Positions 16,976 to 25,735 of a stretch of DNA of 64,000 nt are shown here, piece after piece; within the stretch, counting starts at the first letter, position 1, and every line of letters starts with the position of its first letter. Source of the stretch: Devosia_A sp964399695 (lineage in GTDB: Bacteria; Pseudomonadota; Alphaproteobacteria; Rhizobiales; Devosiaceae); NCBI GenBank assembly GCA_964399695.1, contig CAYNRZ010000010.1, positions 62,001-126,000 on the forward strand, given 5' to 3'. The notes under the pieces are model-generated. The model worked only from the letters and a program-made list of their open reading frames with translations. It had not been told where the DNA came from and did no database searches. A program made the position numbers and the translations under genes.

Positions 16976-18274
16976 TCAAGCAAATGCGGCCGCGATCTCG
17001 CGTGTCTCGATTCGCGCCAGCCATTCGGAAACCGTCTCTTGTGCATGCCGGCCGTCGCGAAACAAGCGCGCCAGCCTGGCCAGCCCCGGTGGCAGTTGCG
17101 CCGGATCGAGCTCGGCGGCGCCATTGTCCCCCGCCCGGCCGTTGATCACCAGGCGGCAACGGCCCCCGTCCACACCGGCAAAAGCCAGCGGCGCCGGTGC
17201 CGCATGGGCGCAACCCTTGATGCAGCCCGAGACGTGGACGAACAGTCCATTGTCGAACAGTTCCGACGAACCCGCAGCCATCGCCGCCGCCAGCCCCGCC
17301 GTGTCGATGCGGCTTGAGGCGCATCGGCCGATCCCCGGACAGGCGGCAATCGCGAGACGCGGATCTGCCGCATCGCTGACCAGATCATGGTCGGCAGCCA
17401 ACGCCGCAACCCGCCCGGCCTGCGCCTCGTCGAGACCGATCAGCAGCAGGGTGTGCGCAAATCCCGGCCGGATTTGCTCGGCGCCAAGCGCAGCGGCCTC
17501 CACGAGAAACCCGCGCAGCACCGTCGCGTCGATGCCACCGAAACCGAAGGCGAGACCCAGCGCCAACGTGCCATCAGTGAGCCCGTGCCGCCCGACGATT
17601 CCTCCAGGCACCGCGGCTTTCAGGGCCCGCTTCCGCTCGACCAGATCGCGCGCCCGCACCATCGGGCCTGCCGCCGCGAGCCGTCGCAGGCCTGCAAGCG
17701 CAGCCTGCACCGCCGCATCGGACGTCACCCCCGCCGCAATCTCCTCACCGCCAAAGGCCAGTGACCAGCCATTCTCGGTCGCCACCAGGCGCAGATCCGC
17801 CGCCAGGTGATCCAGCCGCAGGGCTCCTGTCCCATCGACGATCACCGAGGTCTTCGGGCTCACCCGCTCGGACAAACCTTCGTCCGCGATCGCCCGTCGC
17901 AGCGCCACGGCCAACGGCCTCGGGTCGGCACGTTCGGTCGGATCGAGCCCCGCCAGCGGTGGCGTCTCGACGGGAACGCCGGTGGCGATCGCCATCGCCG
18001 CCAGCACCGCGTCCTCCAACGCCGGCACGGCCTCAGGCCGGATACCGCGCAACTGCAGATTGCCGCGCGAGGTCACCTCGATCCGGCCATTGCCGAATTG
18101 CGCCGCCGCATCGGTGATCTCCAGCAGTGCTGCGACGCTCAGTTCCCCCGTCGCCGGGCGGAAGCGGGCGAGCAATCCGTCGCCGGTCGCCATCGGCGAC
18201 GACAGCGATGGACAGGCTCCGCGCCGCAGGGCGGAAACCGCGTCGTTCAGGGCTGGGGCGCTGGTAGGTTGCAT
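16976..18274 (-). CDS. cobG: Precorrin-3B synthase
   Basis: A 432-residue protein of the nitrite/sulfite-reductase fold: two ferredoxin-like halves (VTSRGNLQLRGI at about 63-75) and a C-terminal 4Fe-4S/siroheme-type cluster motif with Cys in CPGIGRCASS and VSGCIKGCAH. CobG oxidises precorrin-3A with O2, which marks the aerobic route. Preceded by cobF with a 9-bp gap. Confidence 0.9.
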   Translation of the reverse strand: MQPTSAPALNDAVSALRRGACPSLSSPMATGDGLLARFRPATGELSVAALLEITDAAAQFGNGRIEVTSRGNLQLRGIRPEAVPALEDAVLAAMAIATGVPVETPPLAGLDPTERADPRPLAVALRRAIADEGLSERVSPKTSVIVDGTGALRLDHLAADLRLVATENGWSLAFGGEEIAAGVTSDAAVQAALAGLRRLAAAGPMVRARDLVERKRALKAAVPGGIVGRHGLTDGTLALGLAFGFGGIDATVLRGFLVEAAALGAEQIRPGFAHTLLLIGLDEAQAGRVAALAADHDLVSDAADPRLAIAACPGIGRCASSRIDTAGLAAAMAAGSSELFDNGLFVHVSGCIKGCAHAAPAPLAFAGVDGGRCRLVINGRAGDNGAAELDPAQLPPGLARLARLFRDGRHAQETVSEWLARIETREIAAAFA

Positions 18275-18283
18275 GGCCGGACC

Positions 18284-19069
18284 CTATTCCGCCGCACCCG
18301 GATTGTCATCGGACGTCGCATCGTCACGGCGTCGCAGCAAATAGATGTCCATGATCCAGCCATGCCGGGCCCGCGCGGCGGCCCGCACCCGCTCGATCTC
18401 GGCGGCCACCTCGCTGAGCCGCCCGGCTACCAGGATCTCATCTGGCGTCCCCAGATAGGCGCCCCAGAAGATGTCGTAAGCCGTGCCATCGACGCTATTG
18501 AACGCCAGCCGGCCGTCGAGCAGCACCGCGACATCGCCCTCTGGCGGCGCTTCCGCCAGCCGCCTTCCCGTGGTCAGCAGCACCGGCTCGCCGACCCGGT
18601 TCAGCGTCATCGCATGCGCGGCGGTCAGGGCATGCAGGCTGGAGATCCCGGGGATCACCTCCAGGGCGAACGCGGTCCCGAGCGCTGCCACGCGGTCAAG
18701 AATACGCAGCGTGCTGTCATAAAGCGATGGATCACCCCAGACGAGGAACGCCCCGGTGCCGCCCGCGGGCAGTTCGTCTGCGATCAAGCGCACATAGAGC
18801 CGGGCAATGGCGTCGTGCCAGTCGCCGACGCCTTCCGTATAGGACGGGTTGGCCGCATCGCGCACCGGCAGTTCGAACGTCACGATCCGCGCCGTTGGCG
18901 CAGTGACATAACGTGCGATGATGTCGCGGCGCAGCTCGGCGAGATCGGCCTTGCTCTCGCCCTTCAGCGGCACGAACAGCACGTCGGCCCGGTTCAGCGC
19001 ATTGATCGCCTGCACGGTGATGTGCTCGGGATTCCCCGCCCCGATGCCGACGATCAGAAGCTTCAGCAC
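18284..19069 (-). CDS. cobF: Precorrin-6A synthase (deacetylating), C1-methyltransferase
   Basis: A 261-residue methylase: KLLIVGIGAGNPEHITVQAINAL start; FLVWGDPSLYDSTLRIL and VIPGISSLHALTAAHAM identify CobF. Starts with GTG, with GGAG seven bases upstream. First gene of the operon. CobF occurs only in the aerobic pathway and in Pseudomonas lies elsewhere in the genome; here it heads the cluster. No cobalamin riboswitch was seen in the 194 bp upstream. Confidence 0.9.
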   Translation of the reverse strand: MLKLLIVGIGAGNPEHITVQAINALNRADVLFVPLKGESKADLAELRRDIIARYVTAPTARIVTFELPVRDAANPSYTEGVGDWHDAIARLYVRLIADELPAGGTGAFLVWGDPSLYDSTLRILDRVAALGTAFALEVIPGISSLHALTAAHAMTLNRVGEPVLLTTGRRLAEAPPEGDVAVLLDGRLAFNSVDGTAYDIFWGAYLGTPDEILVAGRLSEVAAEIERVRAAARARHGWIMDIYLLRRRDDATSDDNPGAAE

Positions 19070-19263
19070 GCGATGACTCCAACCTGTCTAGGCCGCACAG
19101 TCTTTGCGGCACGGCCGCCTCCCTTAGCAAAAGCCGGCGCGGCAATCGACGGCTGGTTTTCCGGGGCACTGCCCATCGACGCGGGGACATCTGCATCGAC
19201 ACACGCCGGCGATGACCCTAGACTCGCGCTTCCCCAATCCGGCCCCAGCCTCCTCACCCCCGC

Positions 19264-20505
19264 GTGCCCCCCTTGAACTTTCGCTTCATCCACGCCGCCG
19301 ACCTGCATCTGGGAAGTCCGTTCCGTGGCCTCGCGACCAAGGACGCGGCCGTGGCGCAGCGCTTCGCCGAAGCGACCCGCACCGCCTTTGCCAATCTCGT
19401 CGACAAGGCGATCGAGGAGCAGGTGGCCTTCGTCATCATCGCCGGTGACGTCTATGACGGGGAATGGCGCGACAATGCCATCGGCCTGTTCTTCAACCGC
19501 CAGATCGCCCGGCTCGACCGCGCCGGCATCCCGGTTTACGTGCTGAAGGGCAACCACGATGCCGACAGCGTCGTCACCAAGAGCGTGACGCTGCCCGCCA
19601 GCGTCCACCAGTTCGAGACGCGCAAGCCTTCGACGTTCCGGATCGAGGCGCTGAAGGTGGCGCTGCACGGCCAGGGTTTTACCGACCGCGCCGCGACCGA
19701 CAATCTGGCGCTTGGCTATCCTGCGCCCGAGCCGGGCTGGTTCAATATCGGGGTGCTGCACACCTCGCTGACCGGACGGCCACCCCACGACACCTATTCG
19801 CCGTGTTCGGTCCCGGATCTCGTCAGCCGCGGCTATGACTATTGGGCGCTCGGCCATGTGCACGAGTTCGAGATCGTCTCGCGCGACCCCGCCATCGTCT
19901 TTCCCGGCAACCTGCAGGGGCGCAGCGTGCGCGAAACCGGCCCGCGGGGCGCCGTGCTGGTCACTGTCACCGATGGCGCGGTCAGCGACATCGAGCGGCT
20001 GATTGTCGACGATGCCCGCTGGCATGAGGTGCCGGTCGAGCTCACCGGCCTCGAGGCCCTGCCCGATCTCTGGCGCGCGGTCGAAACCGCGCTCGCCCCG
20101 ATCGTCCAAGCCGCGGAAGGCCGTCCGATCGCCGCCCGGGTGCGGCTCAGCGGCGCGTCGCCGCTGGTCCCCTGGCTGCTGGCCAACCGGGTCAATGCCA
20201 GCGACGAGATCCAGGCCGCCGGACACCGGGCCAGCGCCGAGTTCTGGCTCGAAAAGGTCGAGTTCAGGCTAAAGGCGGAAGCGCCGCCGGCCCGCGCCAC
20301 CGGCTCGCTCGATATCGGCGCCTTGATCGCCGAGGCGGCGGACGACCCGGAACTCGCGGCGCTCGCCCAGCAGCTGATCGGGGAGATCTCGGCGCGGCTG
20401 CCCGCAGGGCTCGGCGCCCAGGGCGGATCGGTGGGTGACGACCTCGATGCCATCCTTGCCGAAGCCCAGGCGCTGGCGCTGCAACGCATCGCCGGGGAGC
20501 GCTGA
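19264..20505 (+). CDS. Metallophosphoesterase DNA-repair exonuclease, YhaO/SbcD-like
   Basis: A 413-residue calcineurin-like phosphoesterase. Metal-binding motifs in order: HAADLHLG (about 8-15), IAGDVYDG (about 58-65), KGNHDAD (about 96-102), HTSL near 165 and LGHVHEFE near 198. The C-terminal 150 residues form a separate cap-like domain. Starts at GTG (19264), with a TTG three codons later as an alternative. It is followed after 3 bp by a YhaN-type ATPase, the usual YhaO-YhaN pair related to SbcD-SbcC/Mre11-Rad50. A role in DNA end processing is inferred. Confidence 0.82.
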   Translation: MPPLNFRFIHAADLHLGSPFRGLATKDAAVAQRFAEATRTAFANLVDKAIEEQVAFVIIAGDVYDGEWRDNAIGLFFNRQIARLDRAGIPVYVLKGNHDADSVVTKSVTLPASVHQFETRKPSTFRIEALKVALHGQGFTDRAATDNLALGYPAPEPGWFNIGVLHTSLTGRPPHDTYSPCSVPDLVSRGYDYWALGHVHEFEIVSRDPAIVFPGNLQGRSVRETGPRGAVLVTVTDGAVSDIERLIVDDARWHEVPVELTGLEALPDLWRAVETALAPIVQAAEGRPIAARVRLSGASPLVPWLLANRVNASDEIQAAGHRASAEFWLEKVEFRLKAEAPPARATGSLDIGALIAEAADDPELAALAQQLIGEISARLPAGLGAQGGSVGDDLDAILAEAQALALQRIAGER

Positions 20506-20508
20506 GCG

Positions 20509-23500
20509 ATGCGCATCCGCCAGCTCGATGTGGTCGCCTTTGGCGCCCTTACCAACCGCAGCCTCGCCTTCCGGCCCGATGCGAAGCTGCACCTCGTCTA
20601 TGGCCCGAACGAAGCGGGCAAGAGCACCGTGCTCGCGGCCATCGGCGACCTGCTGTTCGGCTTCCCGCAGCGGAAGGGCTTCGACTTCCTCCACGACGCG
20701 GCAACGCTGCGGCTCGGCGCCACGCTCAGCAGCGCCGACGGCGCCAGCCTCAGCTTCCGGCGGCGGCGCGGAACCAAGAACACCCTGCTCGCTGCGGATG
20801 GCAGCGAAGCCCCGCTCAATGACGATGCGCTGGCGCCCTTCCTCGGCACGCTCACGCGCGACATGTTCGAGCGCTCGTTCGGCCTCGACTCGCACCGGCT
20901 GCGCAGCGGCGCCGAGGCCATGCTCGAAGTCGGCGGCGAGGCGGCCAGTAGCCTGTTCGCCGCGGCGTCCGGGCTCTCGGGTCTCACCAGCCTGCGCGCC
21001 GGCATCGAGGCCGAGGCGGGGACTCTGTTCGCACCGCGCGCCTCCAAGGACCGACGCTTCTACCAGGTGCTTGATCGCCACGAAGATGCCCGCCAGCGGG
21101 AACGCGCCAGCGAGCTCAGGGCCAACGACTGGAAGCAGCTGCTCGGCGAGATTGAAGGCCACGAGACCAAGCTGGCCGAGTTGAACGCCCGCCGCTCGGA
21201 ACTCAGACGCCAGGAGCAACGCCTGCAGCGCCTGCGTCAATTGCAGCCGATTCTTGCCGAGATCGACGCCGACCTTTCCGCCCTCGCAGCTTATGACGAC
21301 CTGACGCCGCTGCCTGCCGGCCTTGCCGAAAGCCTCGCCGACGCCCTCGCCTCCGACGAAGCCACGCGCCGCGCCGTCGCGGACGCGACCAGCGCCATCG
21401 AACTCGCCCGCCAGAACCTCGCAGGGCTGGTGATCGATGCCGAAATCCATGCCGCCGCCGGTGCCATCAACGGCCTCTTCGCCCGCTCGCAGGATTATCA
21501 ATCGAAGCGCCGGGACCTGCCGCGTGTCCGCGCAGATCAGGACGGGTTCGCTGCAAAGCTGAACCAGCTGGCCCGCCGGCTTGGCCTCGCCACGGCGGCC
21601 GAGCTTCCCACGCGCCACCCCTCCGATGCGGCGCTCGCCGAGCTGCGCGTCGCAATCGAATCCGGCCTCGCGCTGCGCAGCCAGCGTGCCGGTCTCGAAG
21701 CCGACCTCGCCCGCGAGCGCGAGACCCTCCGCGATCTCGATCGCGACCAGAACCGGACCCTCCTGGTCGACACCCGGGAGTGGAGCGAGCGCTTCGCCGC
21801 GCTCGAGGCCGCTTTGCAGCGCGTCGCGCAGCTTGAGCAGTTGCGGCCGGATCATCAGTCGCGGCAGCGCCGCCTCGCCGAGGACACCGGGCAACTGGTG
21901 CCGCCGGTGCCCGATCTGGACCATCTGGCCAGCGTGCCCCTGCCGTCCGTTTCGGAGGTTGTTCGCCACCGCGAAGCACTGCAGGCGGCGACGACCGGGC
22001 TCAACATGGCGCGGGACCAGCTCGCCAGCACCGCAGCCGAGTTGCAGGAGGTCGCGGCGGCCATTGCCGCCGATGAAGCCGGCCTGCCCGTCCCCAGCCG
22101 CGCCGCCATTGCCGAAGCCCGCGCCAACCGCGATGCGGCGCTTGCCGGGATCCGAAGCGTGGTCGATGCCGGAGTCGCGCCCGACGCGACCGCCCTCGCC
22201 GAACTTGCGACTCTCGTCGCCTCCGCCGATCGGCTCGCCGACGCCGCGGCCAATGAAGCCGAGCGTGTTTCGCGTCATGAGGCCAACCAGCGGCGCCGTG
22301 CAGTCCTTCAGCTGCAGGCCGAAGCGCGCCGAACTGCCGCAGACAGCGCCGCAGCTGCGCTGGCCAAGGCACAGCGCGACTATGCCCAGCTGTTCGCCGC
22401 GGCCGGGGTCACACCCTCGGCGCCCGACCAGATGGTGTCGTGGCTCGGCGGGGTTGCCGGCCTCCTCGAAGAACGGCGGAGCCTCGCGGCTCTTGGCGAC
22501 CAGATCGATGCGCTCTCGGCGCTCACCGAAACCCTGCGCGGCCCGCTGCTCCAGATCGCTGCCGGCATCGGCAGCACCGGCGGTGACAGCCTCCCCATCG
22601 CCGCGCTCGCCCGCCTGGTCGAGGACCGGCTGGAGCGGCTCGCCGCGCAATGGTCCGAGAGCCGCGCCCTTGCCGGAAAACGCGAAATGCTGCAGCGCCG
22701 GGTCGAACTTCTGGCCGACCAGCTGTCATCTGGTGTCGGTGCGCAAGCCGCGTGGGCCGAGCAGTTTGCCCGCAAAACCCGCGCCATCGGCCTGTCACCG
22801 GATACCACCATCGAAGGCGCCAGCGCGGCCATCGAGGTTTGGGAAGCGATGCCGGCCCTGCAGGGCGAGCACGACAACCGCGCCGGTCGCGTCGCCGGCA
22901 TGCGACGCGATATCGAGTCCTTCGAGACCGACCTTGCGGCCCTCGTCACCCGGATCGCCCCGGATCTCGCCGGTCAGGACGGTGCCGACACCGTCGTGGA
23001 ACTGCACCGGCGGCTTCAGCACGCCCAGGGCATCGCTGCCCGCCGCGATGCGGCCACCACCCAGATCAAGGAGCTGGAGCTCAGGCTCGGCCGCGCCACC
23101 GACGCCGCCCGGGAAGCCGGCGAGCGCCTCGCACACCTCACCGCCACTGTCCCCGAGGGCCTCGACTTGACCGACCTCGTGGCCCGGCTCCGGCACCGCG
23201 ATGAGCTGGTCGAAACCATCCTGCGCAGCCGGCGGCGTTTCCGCGATGCCGCCGAGGGTGTTGACGAGGTCGAACTGCGAGCCGAACTTGTCGGCTTCGA
23301 TCGCGATGCCGCCCTCGCCCAAGCCGCGGCGCTGGCCGAAGCCGAGGCCCGGCTCGCCGAGGAGATCAACGAGCACTATGCCCTCCTCAAACAGGCGAAA
23401 GACCGCCGCGAAGCGCTGGAGTCAGGCGGCGGCGTCGAACTCGCCGTGTTCGAAAAGCATGCCGCCGAAGCCGAAATCCTCGATGTTGCGCGGCAATGGG

Positions 23501-23970
23501 TGACGCTCAAGCTGGCCTCGAGCCTCCTTGGCGCCGCGATGGATCGCCACCGCCGCGCCAATGCCGATCCGATGGTGGAGCGCGCCGGGCAATTGCTCAC
23601 GGCCCTCACCGGCGGCTCGCTCACCGGCCTCGCGCAGGATTATGGCGACGATGACGTCCCGCGGCTGGTGGGCCTCCGCCCTTCCGGCGAGCGGGTCGGC
23701 GTCAACGCCATGAGCGAGGGGACCCGCGACCAGCTCTATCTGGCGCTGCGGCTCGCCTACCTCGAAGATTTCGCCCGCCACAACGAGCCGGCACCCTTTG
23801 TCGGCGACGACATCTTCCAGACCTTCGACGACGAACGCACGCGGGCCGGCCTCCGCGTCCTCGCGTCGACGGCAGGCAGCGTGCAGCCAATCTTGTTCAC
23901 CCACCACCGCAGCGTCGTCGATGCGGGACAGGCCGCGCTGGGAAGCGATCTCGACCTGATCGAGTGGTAG
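20509..23970 (+). CDS. Large SMC-like ATPase, YhaN family
   Basis: A 1,153-residue ATPase. The N-terminal Walker A is YGPNEAGKST at 31-40. Long Glu/Arg/Ala-rich coiled-coil stretches run from about 190 to 1000. The C-terminal ABC half has the signature-like MSEGTRDQLYLALRLAYLE and Walker B FVGDDIFQTFDDER. No CxxC zinc hook appears in the middle, unlike Rad50/SbcC. YhaN_AAA proteins pair with YhaO nucleases. Three bases separate it from the nuclease gene, and both form one operon divergent from the cob genes. Confidence 0.82.
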   Translation: MRIRQLDVVAFGALTNRSLAFRPDAKLHLVYGPNEAGKSTVLAAIGDLLFGFPQRKGFDFLHDAATLRLGATLSSADGASLSFRRRRGTKNTLLAADGSEAPLNDDALAPFLGTLTRDMFERSFGLDSHRLRSGAEAMLEVGGEAASSLFAAASGLSGLTSLRAGIEAEAGTLFAPRASKDRRFYQVLDRHEDARQRERASELRANDWKQLLGEIEGHETKLAELNARRSELRRQEQRLQRLRQLQPILAEIDADLSALAAYDDLTPLPAGLAESLADALASDEATRRAVADATSAIELARQNLAGLVIDAEIHAAAGAINGLFARSQDYQSKRRDLPRVRADQDGFAAKLNQLARRLGLATAAELPTRHPSDAALAELRVAIESGLALRSQRAGLEADLARERETLRDLDRDQNRTLLVDTREWSERFAALEAALQRVAQLEQLRPDHQSRQRRLAEDTGQLVPPVPDLDHLASVPLPSVSEVVRHREALQAATTGLNMARDQLASTAAELQEVAAAIAADEAGLPVPSRAAIAEARANRDAALAGIRSVVDAGVAPDATALAELATLVASADRLADAAANEAERVSRHEANQRRRAVLQLQAEARRTAADSAAAALAKAQRDYAQLFAAAGVTPSAPDQMVSWLGGVAGLLEERRSLAALGDQIDALSALTETLRGPLLQIAAGIGSTGGDSLPIAALARLVEDRLERLAAQWSESRALAGKREMLQRRVELLADQLSSGVGAQAAWAEQFARKTRAIGLSPDTTIEGASAAIEVWEAMPALQGEHDNRAGRVAGMRRDIESFETDLAALVTRIAPDLAGQDGADTVVELHRRLQHAQGIAARRDAATTQIKELELRLGRATDAAREAGERLAHLTATVPEGLDLTDLVARLRHRDELVETILRSRRRFRDAAEGVDEVELRAELVGFDRDAALAQAAALAEAEARLAEEINEHYALLKQAKDRREALESGGGVELAVFEKHAAEAEILDVARQWVTLKLASSLLGAAMDRHRRANADPMVERAGQLLTALTGGSLTGLAQDYGDDDVPRLVGLRPSGERVGVNAMSEGTRDQLYLALRLAYLEDFARHNEPAPFVGDDIFQTFDDERTRAGLRVLASTAGSVQPILFTHHRSVVDAGQAALGSDLDLIEW

Positions 23971-24005
23971 CGGGCTTTCGCGCCGAAGATAGCGATGTAG
24001 GTGAA

Positions 24006-24082
24006 TGGCGCGCCCGGAACGATTCGAACGTCCGACCCTCAGATTCGTAGTCTGATGCTCTATCCAGCTGAGCTACGGGCGC
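24006..24082 (-). tRNA. tRNA-Arg (anticodon ACG)
   Basis: A 77-base cloverleaf on the minus strand. Acceptor stem GCGCCCG (24076-24082) pairs with CGGGCGC (24010-24016). The D-arm holds AGCTCAGCTGGATAGAGC. The anticodon stem TCAGA/TCTGA encloses loop CTACGAA with ACG at positions 34-36, and the T-arm carries GTTCGAATC. Discriminator G and CCA (24006-24008 on the plus strand as TGG) are encoded. The ACG anticodon is normally edited to ICG by TadA. Confidence 0.96.
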
Positions 24083-24216
24083 CTGCCGGCCGGGGTGACC
24101 CCGGCGGAACGGGGAGAGCCATACATGGGGCCGCTGGCGATTGCAAGCGGGCAGCGGCAGCCAAATTGACAGGCACGTGACACCCCGCCGAGCCGACCCG
24201 CCCGGTCGCGGATCGC

Positions 24217-25647
24217 TCAGTTGCGGCGGCTGTCGGCGGGAAAACTGACGTCGAAGCGGGTGCCTGCCGGCTGGTCGATGAAGGCGAGTCGCCCGCCCTG
24301 GCTCTCGGCAAGTTCGCGGGCAATGGCGAGGCCGAGACCAGTGCCCCCGGCGCGGGCCGAGCCCTCGAAAGCGACGAACAGGTTCTCCCGGGCCCGGGGC
24401 GGCAGGCCGGGGCCGTTGTCGGCAATCGAGATCGTCAGCCACTCGGCCGCCTCGAGATAGCCCGCGCTGATCGCCGGCGCCTCGATCTTGCCATTGGCCG
24501 CTTCGAGAGCCTCGCGGGCGTTCTTGATCAGGTTGATGAAGATGCGCTCGGTGTGCTCGGCATCGGCTTCCAGTACCAGTTCGGCGGGCACGACATTGTG
24601 CCAGGCGATGGTCGGATGGCCGGCCAGCCCGGCGCCGAACGCCGCCTCCTCCAGCACATCGCGCAGCCGCAATGGCACCGGGCGCGGCGGGGTGACGCTC
24701 TGGCGGCCGTAGTCCAGCACCGACTGGGCAAAGCCGATGGCCTTGTCGATCGACTGCACGAGCCGCGGCGCCAACCGCTGCACCTTGGGGTCGTCGAGCG
24801 TTGCCACCTGGTCGGAGAGCAGTTGCGCCGAAGTCAGCGTGTTGCGGAGGTCGTGGTTGATCTTGGCCACCGCGAGGCCGAGATCGGCAAGATGCCGGCG
24901 CTGGCGCAGCATCGAGAACAGGTCGGCTTCCATGGCGGCAAGTTCGGCCTCCATCACGCCGATTTCGTCGCCACGCGGGGTGGGCGAAATGATCAGCGCG
25001 GCGTTTTCGGGCGCGGCGCGAAACGCCACCATATTGCCGGTCAGCCGCTGGATCGGCGCGATCAAGATCCGCGAGAGCAACAGGTAGAGCACCGCGGCGG
25101 TGACGATGGCCAGGGCCAGCCAGAGCACCACGAAGCTGCGTGAATAGGCCCAGAGTTCGGCGCGCAGCGGCGCCTCCGGCATCAGCACCTCCACGGTGGC
25201 GGCCTCTCCACTGTTCTCTGTGCCGACAATGCGCAGCACCCGGCCATCGGGGGCGAGCAGCGTGTCGATGACGCCCACGGCGCGGGCCATCATCCCGGCC
25301 TCGTTCATGTCGACGGTGACCGCCTCGCGCGGCAGTTCGACGCCGTCGCGCTCGATCAGCTGGCTCTGTCCTTCGCGGCGATAGACGATGGCGAAGGCTT
25401 CTGCCGAGCCGAGCAGCCGGTTGGTCAACATGCGTGGCAGGTTCATGGCGTCGGGCACGGCATCGAGCACGCGCGCCGCCACCGAGCCGACCCGCAGGCG
25501 ATCGGCGAGCCAGTCCTGCCGGAACGCGGCGGCGAAGGGGAAGTAGAGGACGATTTCGACGGCGAGGATCACCACCACGATGGTGGCGATCAGCTTGACC
25601 GAAAGCCCGGACAGCAAACCGGGCATCTTGCGGGTAGGTGAAGCCAT
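24217..25647 (-). CDS. Sensor histidine kinase
   Basis: A 476-residue inner-membrane kinase. Span 1 is around 10-35 (LIATIVVVILAVEIVLYF), then a periplasmic sensor of about 140 residues, span 2 (VVLWLALAIVTAAVLYLLL) and a HAMP-like linker (RILIAPIQRLTGNMVAF). The phospho-acceptor box is KINHDLRNTLTSA. The ATPase domain has N-box LIKNAREAL, G1 IADNGPGLP and G2 GGTGLGLAIA. The first ATG is at 25647; an in-frame GTG lies at 25671. No response regulator is adjacent, so its partner is unknown. The oxidoreductase-like gene lies upstream on the same strand. Confidence 0.85.
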   Translation of the reverse strand: MASPTRKMPGLLSGLSVKLIATIVVVILAVEIVLYFPFAAAFRQDWLADRLRVGSVAARVLDAVPDAMNLPRMLTNRLLGSAEAFAIVYRREGQSQLIERDGVELPREAVTVDMNEAGMMARAVGVIDTLLAPDGRVLRIVGTENSGEAATVEVLMPEAPLRAELWAYSRSFVVLWLALAIVTAAVLYLLLSRILIAPIQRLTGNMVAFRAAPENAALIISPTPRGDEIGVMEAELAAMEADLFSMLRQRRHLADLGLAVAKINHDLRNTLTSAQLLSDQVATLDDPKVQRLAPRLVQSIDKAIGFAQSVLDYGRQSVTPPRPVPLRLRDVLEEAAFGAGLAGHPTIAWHNVVPAELVLEADAEHTERIFINLIKNAREALEAANGKIEAPAISAGYLEAAEWLTISIADNGPGLPPRARENLFVAFEGSARAGGTGLGLAIARELAESQGGRLAFIDQPAGTRFDVSFPADSRRN

Positions 25648-25735
25648 CGCCCGATCACTAGCGCATTTCACACTTGTTTGAAATCGGCACGTCCGTTTCG
25701 AACCATACGGGTCCGGCGGCGTTTCGGACCAGCCG

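Noticed and set aside
19070..19263. Possible cobalamin riboswitch upstream of cobF
   Set aside because: No B12-box-like sequence or matching stem set was found on the minus strand, and 194 bp is a tight fit with the divergent gene's start.
20269..22650. 793-residue minus-strand frame
   Set aside because: Antisense shadow of the YhaN-type ATPase, caused by high GC codon bias.
24006..24082. tRNA as integration site of a genomic island
   Set aside because: No integrase nearby and no second copy of the tRNA 3' end was seen; the insertion element at 27326 has its own target duplication.
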